Assembly (NCBI RefSeq): GCF_003096355.1
Contig: NZ_QEKI01000001.1
Coordinates: 1-64,000 of the forward strand
Length of the DNA: 64,000 bases
Direction of reading: 5' to 3'
DNA from: Pontibacter virosus
GTDB lineage: Bacteria; Bacteroidota; Bacteroidia; Cytophagales; Hymenobacteraceae
This document shows positions 9,136-16,878 of the stretch, one piece after another. The notes under the pieces were generated by a model, which was not told where the DNA came from, did not search any database, and saw nothing but the letters and a program-made list of their open reading frames with translations. Within the stretch, counting starts at the first letter, position 1. The number at the start of each line of letters is the position of its first letter. The translations under genes and the position numbers were made by a program.

Positions 9136-9432
9136 CTATTGTTGGCTGCGGAACACTTCCCTCGCAGGATCATCCACACCATCCTGCGTCGGTTTACCTG
9201 GTTTCGTGGCATCCTCCTCCGCTAGAATAGCGCAGCGGTGGTCGCCCACCACGCAGTTGGACGGTGATCCACCGGTGATGGTGTAGTCATTCGGATCGGA
9301 GGGATCGCCTCCCATCTGCAGCAGGAACCACTGCTCCTGTTGCGCTTCCGGCTGCGAGTTCCCCTCGACTCCGGCAACCGCCAGTGCTGTCCCCAGCAAA
9401 ATGGCGAGCATACTTAAATTGATCTTTTTCAT
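9136..9432 (-). CDS. DUF6520-like small exported protein
   Basis: A 98-residue protein with a signal peptide (MKKINLSMLAILLGTALAVAG). A mature part follows with the pattern WFLLQMGGDPSDPNDYTITG and two cysteines (SNCVVGDHRCAIL) that may form a disulfide. This pattern (signal peptide, aromatic strand, paired cysteines in C-x6-C) fits the DUF6520 family of Bacteroidota; I assign it from memory of that family. It is downstream of a MauE-like gene on the same strand and convergent with the TlpA-SusCD operon. The pairing suggests a small secreted product matured by a redox membrane protein. No function is established that I know of. Confidence 0.7.
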   Translation of the reverse strand: MKKINLSMLAILLGTALAVAGVEGNSQPEAQQEQWFLLQMGGDPSDPNDYTITGGSPSNCVVGDHRCAILAEEDATKPGKPTQDGVDDPAREVFRSQQ

Positions 9433-9484
9433 GGTATTTAAAATTTAATGTTGCCTGAGATTGGCAGGCCCAGGCCATCACCTG

Positions 9485-9519
9485 CTCCGACTGGCTCCCG
9501 AGCCCATGACCAGTCGGAG
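9485..9519. repeat. Perfect 10-bp inverted repeat between MauE and DUF6520 genes
   Basis: CTCCGACTGG (9485-9494) and CCAGTCGGAG (9510-9519) can form a hairpin with a 15-nt loop in the 143-bp gap between the two minus-strand genes. No T tract follows on either strand. It may therefore be an RNA-processing or stability element that sets different levels of the two products rather than a terminator. Confidence 0.5.
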
Positions 9520-9575
9520 AATTTATTCTGTCGCTTCCCTTGCAGCGGGGCTCTCCTGCTGCGCTGTTTCCATGC

Positions 9576-10055
9576 CTACTCCCTGCCGCTTCCCTCCTTT
9601 CCATTAAACAGCCCAGCCGTAGTCTGCACATGCAACGCCTGCTGGTCTGATCGTTTATGTAATATTGTCGCTGTTATCGCTAAAGCCAGAAAAACCACGT
9701 TGAAGACCAAGTGCGTCTCCCAGTTCATCCGCTCCAAAACACCCCCGCAACTGCAGGGGATATAGCCGAAAGCGCGCGTAAGGACCAGGGCAACATACAA
9801 GGTGAAAACCGACATCAGGAGCGACGCCAGGTAGAGACCCTGCAGCCGCGTCCGCGGAAAGAAAAGCAGGGTGCAGGCCAGTAGCTCCGTCAGGGGCAGC
9901 GCCCACAGCAGCACACTTTCCCATCCGGCAGGGAAAGGCTGCAGCACCAGCTGCCCCCGGAAAGCCTGCAAATCCAGCAGTTTGCTCAGCGCCGTGTAAA
10001 GAAACAGCAGGATCAGCAGTGCTGTGATGCCCTCTATGACCAGCTTTTTATTCAT
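9576..10055 (-). CDS. MauE/DoxX-like redox-associated membrane protein
   Basis: A 159-residue integral membrane protein with four predicted membrane helices (about residues 8-26, 48-65, 73-93 and 116-135). It carries the hallmark motif IPCSCGGVLERMNW between helices 3 and 4; the C-S-C pair is the redox site of this MauE-like group. Family members are thought to move electrons or help form disulfides in exported proteins. It is the first gene of a two-gene minus-strand unit with the DUF6520 protein. A -7 element (TACCTTTA on the minus strand, 10081-10088) lies 26 bp upstream of the ATG. Its likely partner is the cysteine-containing DUF6520 product or the single-cysteine TlpA protein. That link is inferred from position. 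Confidence 0.85.
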   Translation of the reverse strand: MNKKLVIEGITALLILLFLYTALSKLLDLQAFRGQLVLQPFPAGWESVLLWALPLTELLACTLLFFPRTRLQGLYLASLLMSVFTLYVALVLTRAFGYIPCSCGGVLERMNWETHLVFNVVFLALAITATILHKRSDQQALHVQTTAGLFNGKEGSGRE

Positions 10056-10080
10056 GTCCCTTTTCCCTTTTGGTGTAGTA

Positions 10081-10088
10081 TAAAGGTA
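10081..10088 (-). promoter_or_regulatory. Promoter -7 element for the MauE-DUF6520 unit
   Basis: The plus-strand text TAAAGGTA reads TACCTTTA on the minus strand, matching the Bacteroidota -7 consensus TAnnTTTG except for the last base. It lies 26 bp before the MauE start codon. I could not identify a convincing -33 element. Confidence 0.5.
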
Positions 10089-10694
10089 GAGGAAGACTTT
10101 TTGGAAAATTCTGTTCCAGAACAGAAGAATGGGCTATTTTCTTGAAACCTGATGCGCTTACTCTCGTAGTTGGGTGGCCTATATGGTATGGCTAGATAAG
10201 AGAGGAGGTGGATGACGGTTTAGCATAGCAGCTCTTTCTGAGTGCCAGCACCTGCCTATAACCATCTTGATTGGAGTTAGAAGAGGGCTGATCAGTATTT
10301 ATCTTGCTATGGAGCCTGACGAAGAACTTGGTAAACTACAGTCAGGAGTTGTTGAGCGACTTAAATACCCGACAAATTCATCTAATTTGTCTTTAAAACA
10401 AGACATGAGTTTTCAGAACCTGCAAATAGAAGCAATTGCCTTAGTAGGAAGTCCAAATAAAAGACAATCCTGTAAGAACACTACTTAGGACACTTCAAAG
10501 CAAAAGTCCACTGTCATTCATTTCGGCGCAAAGGTAGCCTTGCGGCCCGGACACGGGACAAGGTAGTCCTGAAAAAATGGGTATCCCTGAAAGGAGCCCT
10601 CCGCATTTTTACAGGCTCCACCTATGCCCTCAGTCCGATCCCGGAGGCAGTGAGGGCACCATAATCAATTCCTCATACTTAAAAGAACAAGATT
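10089..10694 (+). promoter_or_regulatory. Long intergenic region with structured leader of radC
   Basis: The first 400 bp contain only a short frame (10267-10488) that I do not accept as a gene. The last 190 bp (about 10507-10694) are denser in secondary structure. GGAGCC (10593-10598) pairs with GGCTCC (10614-10619), and TGCCCTCA (10625-10632) pairs with TGAGGGCA (10651-10658). These form two successive hairpins ending 36 bp before the RadC start. A structured 5' leader is the simplest reading; attenuation or RNA-level control is inference. Confidence 0.4.
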
Positions 10695-11165
10695 ATGGAA
10701 AAGCTGACTAAAAAATCCGGATTAAACAGAGTAGCAGAAATCAAGCTGACTTACCGCTCCAAAGTAAAACCATCCGAGCGTCCACAGGTAACCAGTTCCA
10801 CTGACAGCGCAGCGGTGCTCCGCCAAAGCTGGGATACAGGAAAGATAGAGTTTGTGGAGCAGTTCAAGGTAATGCTTCTCAACAGGGCCAACAGGGTGCT
10901 GGGCATTTACGAGCTTTCAACCGGAGGCGTGGCAGGCACGGTGGCTGACCCGAAGCTTATCTTCGCTGCAGCGCTTAAAGCTTGCGCCAGCTCCATCATC
11001 CTCTGCCACAACCACCCCTCCGGCAACACCAAGCCGAGTGCGGCAGACTTACAATTGACAAAGAAAATGAAGCAAGGCGGAGAACTGCTCGACATTGTTG
11101 TACTGGATCACATTATCCTCACCAGCGAGACCTATTATTCCATGGCAGATGAAGGGCTCTTGTAG
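10695..11165 (+). CDS. radC: RadC-family JAB-domain protein
   Basis: A 156-residue protein lacking the N-terminal HhH part of full-length RadC. It keeps the JAB/MPN metalloprotease-like domain (about 45-156) with the complete metal motif HNHPSGNTKPSAAD and the conserved YELSTGG segment. Short RadC proteins of this kind are typical cargo of Bacteroidota mobile elements, where their role is unproven (once proposed in repair, sometimes in anti-restriction). It stands alone on the plus strand behind a structured leader and is convergent with the WYL regulator gene. It is only a distant relative of the Cap3-like JAB protease at 14738-15223, and no functional link is implied by the shared fold. Confidence 0.88.
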   Translation: MEKLTKKSGLNRVAEIKLTYRSKVKPSERPQVTSSTDSAAVLRQSWDTGKIEFVEQFKVMLLNRANRVLGIYELSTGGVAGTVADPKLIFAAALKACASSIILCHNHPSGNTKPSAADLQLTKKMKQGGELLDIVVLDHIILTSETYYSMADEGLL

Positions 11166-11281
11166 GGTCCATTTATCACATTAAGAAAATTCATCACTTC
11201 AGACAAGCATTAGTTGATACCTAGATTATGTGATTAAGGGTGGTTATAATTAATACTACTAAATCCTAAAATGAGTAGTCT

Positions 11282-12289
11282 CTAATAAAGTTGAAGACAA
11301 CTCTTTAAGTTATCGATTACTTTTTGCTTCAAAACTGCAGGTTCAATAACCTTAACAGCCATTCCAAAACTTAGAATAGTAGAAATAAGCTCATAGTTAA
11401 TCACCACCTTTAGCCTTACTCTTAGCTCTGTTTTGTCATCAATTAGAATTTCCTGAGAGCTATGAAGATACTGTGTCTTTATGTAATTCCCGTCATGTGG
11501 AGTAAAAGATAGAGTTACGTCCTCTACTGTTTCTTCTTCCAAAGAAATACCAATGGCATTTTTAAAATGAAGTTGAGGGTTGAACCCATAGTTATCCATA
11601 AACACAGTATCCCGAGTAGGCTCAAGACTACAGATTCTGTCTAATGCAAATTTTCTCAGGCTGCCTGTCTCATGTTGTAATCCTACTAAATACCACCTGT
11701 TGCGGTACTCCTTGAGCAAATATGGACTAACTGTACGTGGTTTGGGTCTGGCAGCATCAAATTTCTTATATATCAGTCTAACTGGGTATTTATGCCTGGT
11801 TGCATCAATAAGTATGTCTAAATGCTCATTGCCTACAGAATACGGAGCTTCCTCAAAGTCCATGAACTTCAAACCGGTTTCCGACCTTTGATATTCTATG
11901 TGCTGTACAAGGTTGATTACCTTATCTACTGTTGAGGCAAATTCCCGAAAGACAGATATGTGCTTAAACTGGTTTAGTGTTGCAGCAGCCGTTGCAAGTG
12001 CGTTAAACTCAATTTCGTTTAAGGGCAGATTGGCTATGGAGAAGTTAGAATCTGAGTAAAAGTAGCCGTTTTCTTTCTTCGAGTACCCTATTGGAGCATT
12101 GTAGTTGAGCTGAGAACAGTTACGCATCAAGTAGATATCATAATCGAGGGTTCTTTCGCTTATCTTAATGTCTTTTGTGTTACTAATTTTTTCAATTAAG
12201 TCAGTCTTTGACCAATACTTCCTGATCTTGCTTCTCAAGCAATCATCAATTACCCTCATTCGCACATATGCTTGCTTATTCTGCGGCAT
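11282..12289 (-). CDS. WYL-domain transcriptional regulator (CapW/BrxR-like)
   Basis: A 335-residue protein. N-terminal winged helix (about 8-60, IDDCLRSKIRKYWSKTDL and SERTLDYDI); helical linker; WYL domain (about 155-235) with RWYLVG at 198-203 and the FALDRI motif at 214-219; C-terminal WCX-like dimerization domain to the end. WYL regulators of the CapW/BrxR type repress antiphage operons and respond to an infection-linked ligand. It is divergent from the YegP-E2/E1-JAB operon, with 185 bp between start codons. A perfect 11-bp palindrome (12324-12350) lies 35 bp upstream of its own start, so autoregulation plus control of that operon is likely. Domain order is seen; regulation is inferred. 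Confidence 0.88.
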   Translation of the reverse strand: MPQNKQAYVRMRVIDDCLRSKIRKYWSKTDLIEKISNTKDIKISERTLDYDIYLMRNCSQLNYNAPIGYSKKENGYFYSDSNFSIANLPLNEIEFNALATAAATLNQFKHISVFREFASTVDKVINLVQHIEYQRSETGLKFMDFEEAPYSVGNEHLDILIDATRHKYPVRLIYKKFDAARPKPRTVSPYLLKEYRNRWYLVGLQHETGSLRKFALDRICSLEPTRDTVFMDNYGFNPQLHFKNAIGISLEEETVEDVTLSFTPHDGNYIKTQYLHSSQEILIDDKTELRVRLKVVINYELISTILSFGMAVKVIEPAVLKQKVIDNLKSCLQLY

Positions 12290-12323
12290 ACCAAATTATT
12301 TTTCAACAATTTACATTTTTTTA

Positions 12324-12350
12324 CTTGAACGCAAATAGGTTGCGTTCAAG
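12324..12350. promoter_or_regulatory. Palindromic operator candidate for the WYL regulator
   Basis: CTTGAACGCAA (12324-12334) and TTGCGTTCAAG (12340-12350) are perfect inverted repeats separated by ATAGG. The site lies in the divergent promoter region, 35 bp before the regulator gene and about 125 bp before the YegP gene. Length and symmetry suit a dimeric winged-helix repressor. Confidence 0.72.
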
Positions 12351-12355
12351 AGCTA

Positions 12356-12363
12356 TAGCTTTG
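12356..12363 (+). promoter_or_regulatory. Promoter -7 element of the YegP-E2/E1-JAB operon
   Basis: TAGCTTTG matches the Bacteroidota -7 consensus TAnnTTTG and starts 6 bp after the palindromic operator, so a bound repressor would cover the promoter. The predicted leader to the YegP start codon is about 105 nt. No well-spaced -33 TTG is visible (the nearest candidates give spacings of about 13 or 27 bp), so assignment is tentative. Confidence 0.45.
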
Positions 12364-12474
12364 TATAGAACAAAAGAGAATAAAGTAAATTAAATAGGCG
12401 TCTGAAAATTAATGATAAAAAGAGTCTATCATCAGCTTTTAACATTCCATATTTTATAACATTTAACTCAACAC

Positions 12475-12918
12475 ATGAAAGGATTCAATTTTTATCAAGA
12501 CAAAAGTCTTGAATGGCGCTGGCGCCTAAAGGATGACAACGGCGCAATTGTGGCTGACTCAGGAGAAGGTTACAACGACCGTAAGGACTGCGAGAAAGGA
12601 GCGGCCCTGTTCACAACATTGGGGCCAAATGCCCCAGAGCGAAAAGTGTCCCGAGATGAAGAGTCCGGTCACGGGCCGGAATGGGAGTATTTCGAAGACA
12701 AAGCAGGTGAGTGGCGCTGGCGCTTCCAGGCTAAGAACAACAAAGTTCTGGCCGACGGCTCGGAAGGCTATGCCAGTGAGTACAATGTAACGCGGGCTAT
12801 TCAAAACGTTAAGGCCTTGCTTCGCGAGATCGGTAAACAGAACAGCAGCGGCAACAGTGGAGGCGGTTATATTCCTCCAAGCCAAGGCGGGTCTACCGGT
12901 GGAGGGCGATTCGCATAA
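12475..12918 (+). CDS. Tandem YegP-like (DUF1508) protein with glycine-rich C-terminal tail
   Basis: A 147-residue protein built of two copies of the YegP/DUF1508 unit. Repeat 1 is about residues 3-50 (FYQDKSLEWRWRLKDDNG, then VADSGEGY). Repeat 2 is about 63-115 (YFEDKAGEWRWRFQAKNN, then LADGSEGY). The last ~25 residues are a flexible tail, with SGGGYIPP followed by SQGGSTGGGRFA at the C-terminus. It is the first gene of the operon, 11 bp before an E2-E1 fusion and followed by a JAB protease. In bacterial ubiquitin-like systems the first small protein with a Gly-rich or small-residue C-terminus is often the modifier, and the JAB enzyme trims or removes it. I therefore propose it as the conjugated protein. 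That role is inference; the domain duplication and tail are seen. The alternative is a target or adaptor. Confidence 0.85.
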   Translation: MKGFNFYQDKSLEWRWRLKDDNGAIVADSGEGYNDRKDCEKGAALFTTLGPNAPERKVSRDEESGHGPEWEYFEDKAGEWRWRFQAKNNKVLADGSEGYASEYNVTRAIQNVKALLREIGKQNSSGNSGGGYIPPSQGGSTGGGRFA

Positions 12919-12929
12919 TCTTCTGCCTT

Positions 12930-14741
12930 ATGAATGAGCTTGACCAATTGGCTTTGGGCCAAAGCAGTGTCTTGATGTCAGGAATGAGAGGTATTGAGCT
13001 CCTGGGAGACTGGGAGCCAATCCCCTCAAGCAATGCTTGGATACTGCGTATCCGCTTAGAGATGCTCGGTACAAAGCCGACGAAGGACGTTTACCGTTTC
13101 ACAGAGTGGGGAATCATCGTTGACTTCAGCGTTGACCCCTGGGGAAAAGTACAAGTGCATCCTTCCAACGGGCAGGAAGGAGTAACCGCGACTTTTGAGC
13201 ATCAGCAGTACAATGGAGGAGTACACCCTCTGTGGCCGGTACGCAACGGACATATCTGTAGCCTAAGCGAAACCCATGGGTTTGCCGCTTCACGTAATGC
13301 GATGGAGACTGAGCCCACCTCAACCGTGCACCGTGTGGTTTGGCATGCGGCGAGGGCGCTGGAATGGCTGCAATGCGCTGCTACAGACACCTTAGCAGTC
13401 GCGGGGGATCACTTTGAGCTACCTGACTTTGACACAGGCTTTAGGTATACAGCAACTGAGTCTAAGAACAAGGTATTTACATTGGCTTATTATGAAGATG
13501 AGGTTTCTTTTTCTCACTGGAAGCAGAGTCCTTTTTACGCTGGCACTGCGGCTGTATCCTATTTGAACCATGTTGCCATAGTGCAGGAGTTCAAGGACCA
13601 TAGAGGTGACAAAACAGTATATGAACCTTCTTGGGGAACAGCTATTGATCAATTGCCTAGCCATCAAGATGCTTTGTGGGTTCGCCTGGATGAGGTCCCA
13701 GTAATTAACCGCTGGCAAGTGCCTGCGACCATGAAGGAACTTACTGACGCTGTGGCCAGTCAAGGAAAATCGCTTATCGATTTACTTAGACCTTCCTTGG
13801 CTAAGCTCAGGACCCACAACGAGCTTCTTCTTTTTGTAGGCATGCCGATTCCAAGCAAAGTAAAAGAAGAACCCTACAGGTATCACTGGCAAGCCCTTGT
13901 TTTGTCGCCAAAAACCAATGCTTCTGCCAAGGCTCGCATTTCTTTGGTAGAAAATACGCTTCGAAGCTCCTCGCCTGTCCGATGGGTGAGCAGAGCAGAA
14001 AACTGGCATCCAAATGATTTGCAAAGCAGAGGTAGGATTTCACTCCCTTTACGTAAGGCGAATGTGCTTTTGATAGGGGCAGGGGCTCTGGGCGCTCATT
14101 TGGCTGAGCAGTTGGTCCGTATGGGGGTTACTGACATGACCATAGTGGATCCAGACTTACTGGAGGCTGGCAATCTGGTCCGGCACCCGTTGAACCTGCC
14201 ACAGCTAAACAGGAACAAGGCTATTTCCGTCGCCTACGGTTTGAACCATGCTAACCCCTCGGCCAGCGTGGTGGGGCTTGCGGTTTCAGCTACTTCAAAA
14301 GATAAGGCCTTGGAAGAAGCAGTGAATGCTGCCACACTTGTCATTGATGCTACAGCCTCAGACACGGTGTTGCGGGAGCTGCCGTTTCTTGGCATTGCGG
14401 GCCAGGTGCCGATTATCAGCCTCTCGCTGGGTCTTCATGCGCAGCGCTTGTTTTTCTATTCGGATTCTGCTTCCAGTTTCGACGCCGATGCTTTTCATGA
14501 GTGGTTTGAACCTTTCAGGGTTGAAGAGCACTTGGCTGCTTTAAAAGAAGATATGCCCCGTGGTGTAGGGTGCTGGCATCCATTGACTCCTGCCCGCCTT
14601 AATAGAATTACTGGACTTGCTGGTATAGCTGTGGAACTTATCGAGCAGGTGTATGAAAGACAAGTCTCATTGCCTGTCGGACATTGTCACTCATGGCAAG
14701 TTCCAAAGCTTGAAAGAGTGATCAGGGGATCTTTGGCATGA
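12930..14741 (+). CDS. Cap2-like E2-E1 ubiquitin-type conjugation enzyme
   Basis: A 603-residue fusion. The N-terminal E2/UBC-like domain (about 20-165) has its candidate catalytic cysteine C110 in RNGHICSL, where Cap2-type E2 domains carry it. A linker domain (about 170-365) follows. The C-terminal ThiF/E1 adenylation domain (about 370-590) has the nucleotide-binding GAGALG at 383-388, IVDPDLLEAGNLVRHPL, and the candidate E1 thioester cysteine C548 in GVGCWHPLTPAR. This is the domain order and size of Cap2 in type II CBASS, which adenylates a C-terminus, carries it as thioesters and conjugates it to a target. It overlaps the JAB gene by 4 bp (ATGA). No CD-NTase is present in the operon, so its substrate is probably the YegP protein encoded just upstream (inferred). 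Confidence 0.88.
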   Translation: MNELDQLALGQSSVLMSGMRGIELLGDWEPIPSSNAWILRIRLEMLGTKPTKDVYRFTEWGIIVDFSVDPWGKVQVHPSNGQEGVTATFEHQQYNGGVHPLWPVRNGHICSLSETHGFAASRNAMETEPTSTVHRVVWHAARALEWLQCAATDTLAVAGDHFELPDFDTGFRYTATESKNKVFTLAYYEDEVSFSHWKQSPFYAGTAAVSYLNHVAIVQEFKDHRGDKTVYEPSWGTAIDQLPSHQDALWVRLDEVPVINRWQVPATMKELTDAVASQGKSLIDLLRPSLAKLRTHNELLLFVGMPIPSKVKEEPYRYHWQALVLSPKTNASAKARISLVENTLRSSSPVRWVSRAENWHPNDLQSRGRISLPLRKANVLLIGAGALGAHLAEQLVRMGVTDMTIVDPDLLEAGNLVRHPLNLPQLNRNKAISVAYGLNHANPSASVVGLAVSATSKDKALEEAVNAATLVIDATASDTVLRELPFLGIAGQVPIISLSLGLHAQRLFFYSDSASSFDADAFHEWFEPFRVEEHLAALKEDMPRGVGCWHPLTPARLNRITGLAGIAVELIEQVYERQVSLPVGHCHSWQVPKLERVIRGSLA

Positions 14742-15223
14742 ACCCTTTATTCTGCTCCTCCGACGGGAAATACTGTGCCCACTTCCTAGATGAGGCACTC
14801 GCTGTTATCAAGGATGATATTTCCCGATATCATCCCTTAGAAACGGGTGGTATCCTGATAGGTCGTTACGATGGTAACCTTCGCATGGCAACAATTTCCA
14901 TCGCGACCGCTGCTCCAGTCGACTCAAAGCACGGTCGCACCTCTTTTTTGAGAGGAACCGAGGGTATATTCAAAGCCTTGGCAGCCGCCAAAAAGAAAGA
15001 CCCTCTATTGCACTATGTAGGCGAGTGGCACAGTCACCCTGCATCCTCTCCTCAGGCGAGTGCTGTCGATTTAAAGCAAATGCAGGATTTTGCTTTAGGA
15101 CGCCTACATGGTGCTTGTACGCCTTTGCTTCTGATTATTGGTGGTTCTCCTTTAGAAGGTTTACATGGAGAAGTATATCTTCATCGTGCAAAAAAAGCTC
15201 ATACTGTTCTGTCGGCATTCTAG
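14738..15223 (+). CDS. Cap3-like JAB/JAMM isopeptidase
   Basis: A 161-residue Mov34/JAB domain protein. The JAMM zinc site is complete: E35 in LETGG, H98 and H100 in EWHSHP, S108 and D111 in SSPQASAVD. Size and motif match Cap3 of type II CBASS and other bacterial deubiquitinase-like enzymes that remove or process the conjugated protein. The start codon overlaps the stop of the E2-E1 gene (ATGA), so translation is coupled. In this operon it should cleave YegP conjugates, or trim the last residues after the Gly-Gly-Gly of the YegP tail. This is inference from genetic context. Confidence 0.9.
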   Translation: MNPLFCSSDGKYCAHFLDEALAVIKDDISRYHPLETGGILIGRYDGNLRMATISIATAAPVDSKHGRTSFLRGTEGIFKALAAAKKKDPLLHYVGEWHSHPASSPQASAVDLKQMQDFALGRLHGACTPLLLIIGGSPLEGLHGEVYLHRAKKAHTVLSAF

Positions 15224-15245
15224 AATTTGCAGGGTAATGCTGTCG

Positions 15246-16853
15246 TTACTGTATGCTTTCAAGCCGCTGCGTAATGTGTTCTACCACTTCCTCGCACCAT
15301 CTGTCTGACAGATTCTGAAGATCTTCGTCCGTCCAATCCTGATGATATAGCTTTTCCAGCCATGCATGATGCCTGTCGGCCCCTACCTCATACTTATAAG
15401 CCTCTAGTGTGAATACCAAGTCTTTTGATAATCCGAATACTTTTGTACCAGCCTTTTTGAAGCCCTCTAGGCGTATTGCTAACCCGATTTGATGAACGTT
15501 TTCACGCTGTAGGATCTCTTCCAGCTCCTCTTTGGTATAGTTGACTTTGGAGGTATGATTTATAGACTTCATCAACCAAAAGTCACTGAACAGAGGCGTT
15601 ACTTCTTTCAGTCCTTTAGTTATTCTGGTAGCTAATTCCGGCAGCACCTTTTCAAACAGCGAAACGACAGACTCCCTGTCCTTGCCTTTCTTTACCTCCT
15701 CTCTATCTACTGATTTGAGCAAATCCTTTAGCTTCTTGAGCTTTTGATCCAATGGCCTTTCAGGAGTTTGTATCTCCTTCTCCAGCTCCTGCTCTAGGGC
15801 CTCTATGGTTGGCAGCTCTCCCTTCAGGCCCTCCGGAACTGCTTGCAGCACCTGGTATTCGGCCACTCCTAGGGGGGCAGACATATTCTTAAGAGAGTAT
15901 TCTACCACCACCTTGTTGGGGGTTTTGCAAAGCAAGATGCCGATGCTTGGGTTGTCGGCCGGCTGCCGCAGTTGCGCATCTACCGCATTGAGGTAGAAGT
16001 TCAGCTTTCCTGCAAACTCCGGCTGGAACTCCGTCACCTTCAGTTCCACTACAACGTGGCAGCGCAGCTTAGTGTGGTAGAGCAGTATGTCCAGATAGAA
16101 ATCATCTCCATCGATGTTTAAGCGGTATTGCCTGCCCATGTAGGCAAACCCTTGCCCTAGCTCCAGCAGAAACTTGGTTATCTGGTTGGCCAGCGCATTC
16201 TCCAAATCCCTTTCACGTGCTTCCGGCCCCAGGGTTAGGAAATCGAAGTTATAGGGGTTCTTGAGCGTTTCGATGGCTAAATCGGCTTGTGGCTTGGGAA
16301 GCGTTAATGCGAAATTGTTCAGGGTCTGGCCCTGCCTCTGATACAGCCTGCTCGCCAACTGGTGCAGCAACATCGCGCGTGACCAGCCATGGCGGATTGT
16401 CTCGCTGACGTAAAAGAGCGCTTCCTTGACGCTAGAGCACTTAGTGACGATTTCACGATTATGCCCCCAAGGAATTAGTCCCACAAGTTGTGGGACTAAT
16501 TCCTGTGTAGCGTCTAGATGAGGAATGTCGCGAAATTGGCCGACAAGTTGGGACACTAAGCCTCGCTCACGGCTGTAGAACAGGTACCACTTCTTGATGT
16601 AGAAGAGATTGGTTCGGGAAAATCCTTTCATCTCTGGAAACGCACTGCTAAGATCGCTGGATAGCTGCTCAATCAGGGTGTCTCCCCAGCTGGCCTCCTG
16701 CTGCTTCTGCACAATAGCCTCTCCAAGCTGCCAGTATACTAGAATAAGCTCCGTGTTAACTCTTACCGCCGCCTTAAGCTGCGCAGTCTGTATCTTACTC
16801 TTCAGCTCAGCAAACCAGGATCGGTAAGTACCGCTAAGTTCAATGTCCTTCAT
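15246..16853 (-). CDS. DUF1016 (YhcG-type) PDDEXK nuclease
   Basis: A 535-residue protein. The N-terminal DUF1016_N helical domain (about 10-190) contains VNTELILVYWQLGEAI and a GFSRTNLFYIKKWYLFY-type motif. The DUF1016 PDDEXK nuclease domain (about 205-345) contains DDFYLDILLYHTKLRCHVVV then ELK, giving the D-x(n)-E-x-K site, followed by GILLCKTPNKVVVEYSL. A C-terminal extension (about 390-535) is not found in the short YhcG proteins and has no recognised domain. The family is common in defence and mobile islands. The gene is convergent with the Cap3-like gene (22 bp between stops) and preceded by a perfect 14-bp inverted repeat, a possible operator. Its linkage to the conjugation operon may be coincidental. 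Confidence 0.9.
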   Translation of the reverse strand: MKDIELSGTYRSWFAELKSKIQTAQLKAAVRVNTELILVYWQLGEAIVQKQQEASWGDTLIEQLSSDLSSAFPEMKGFSRTNLFYIKKWYLFYSRERGLVSQLVGQFRDIPHLDATQELVPQLVGLIPWGHNREIVTKCSSVKEALFYVSETIRHGWSRAMLLHQLASRLYQRQGQTLNNFALTLPKPQADLAIETLKNPYNFDFLTLGPEARERDLENALANQITKFLLELGQGFAYMGRQYRLNIDGDDFYLDILLYHTKLRCHVVVELKVTEFQPEFAGKLNFYLNAVDAQLRQPADNPSIGILLCKTPNKVVVEYSLKNMSAPLGVAEYQVLQAVPEGLKGELPTIEALEQELEKEIQTPERPLDQKLKKLKDLLKSVDREEVKKGKDRESVVSLFEKVLPELATRITKGLKEVTPLFSDFWLMKSINHTSKVNYTKEELEEILQRENVHQIGLAIRLEGFKKAGTKVFGLSKDLVFTLEAYKYEVGADRHHAWLEKLYHQDWTDEDLQNLSDRWCEEVVEHITQRLESIQ

Positions 16854-16878
16854 GCTTAATATTACACCGATGCATAGA

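Noticed and set aside
10267..10488. A 73-residue frame in the radC upstream region
   Set aside because: No recognisable features and weak start; treated as non-coding.
11282..15223. Calling the YegP/E2-E1/JAB locus a complete type II CBASS
   Set aside because: No CD-NTase, no nucleotide-sensing effector; the first gene is a YegP repeat protein.
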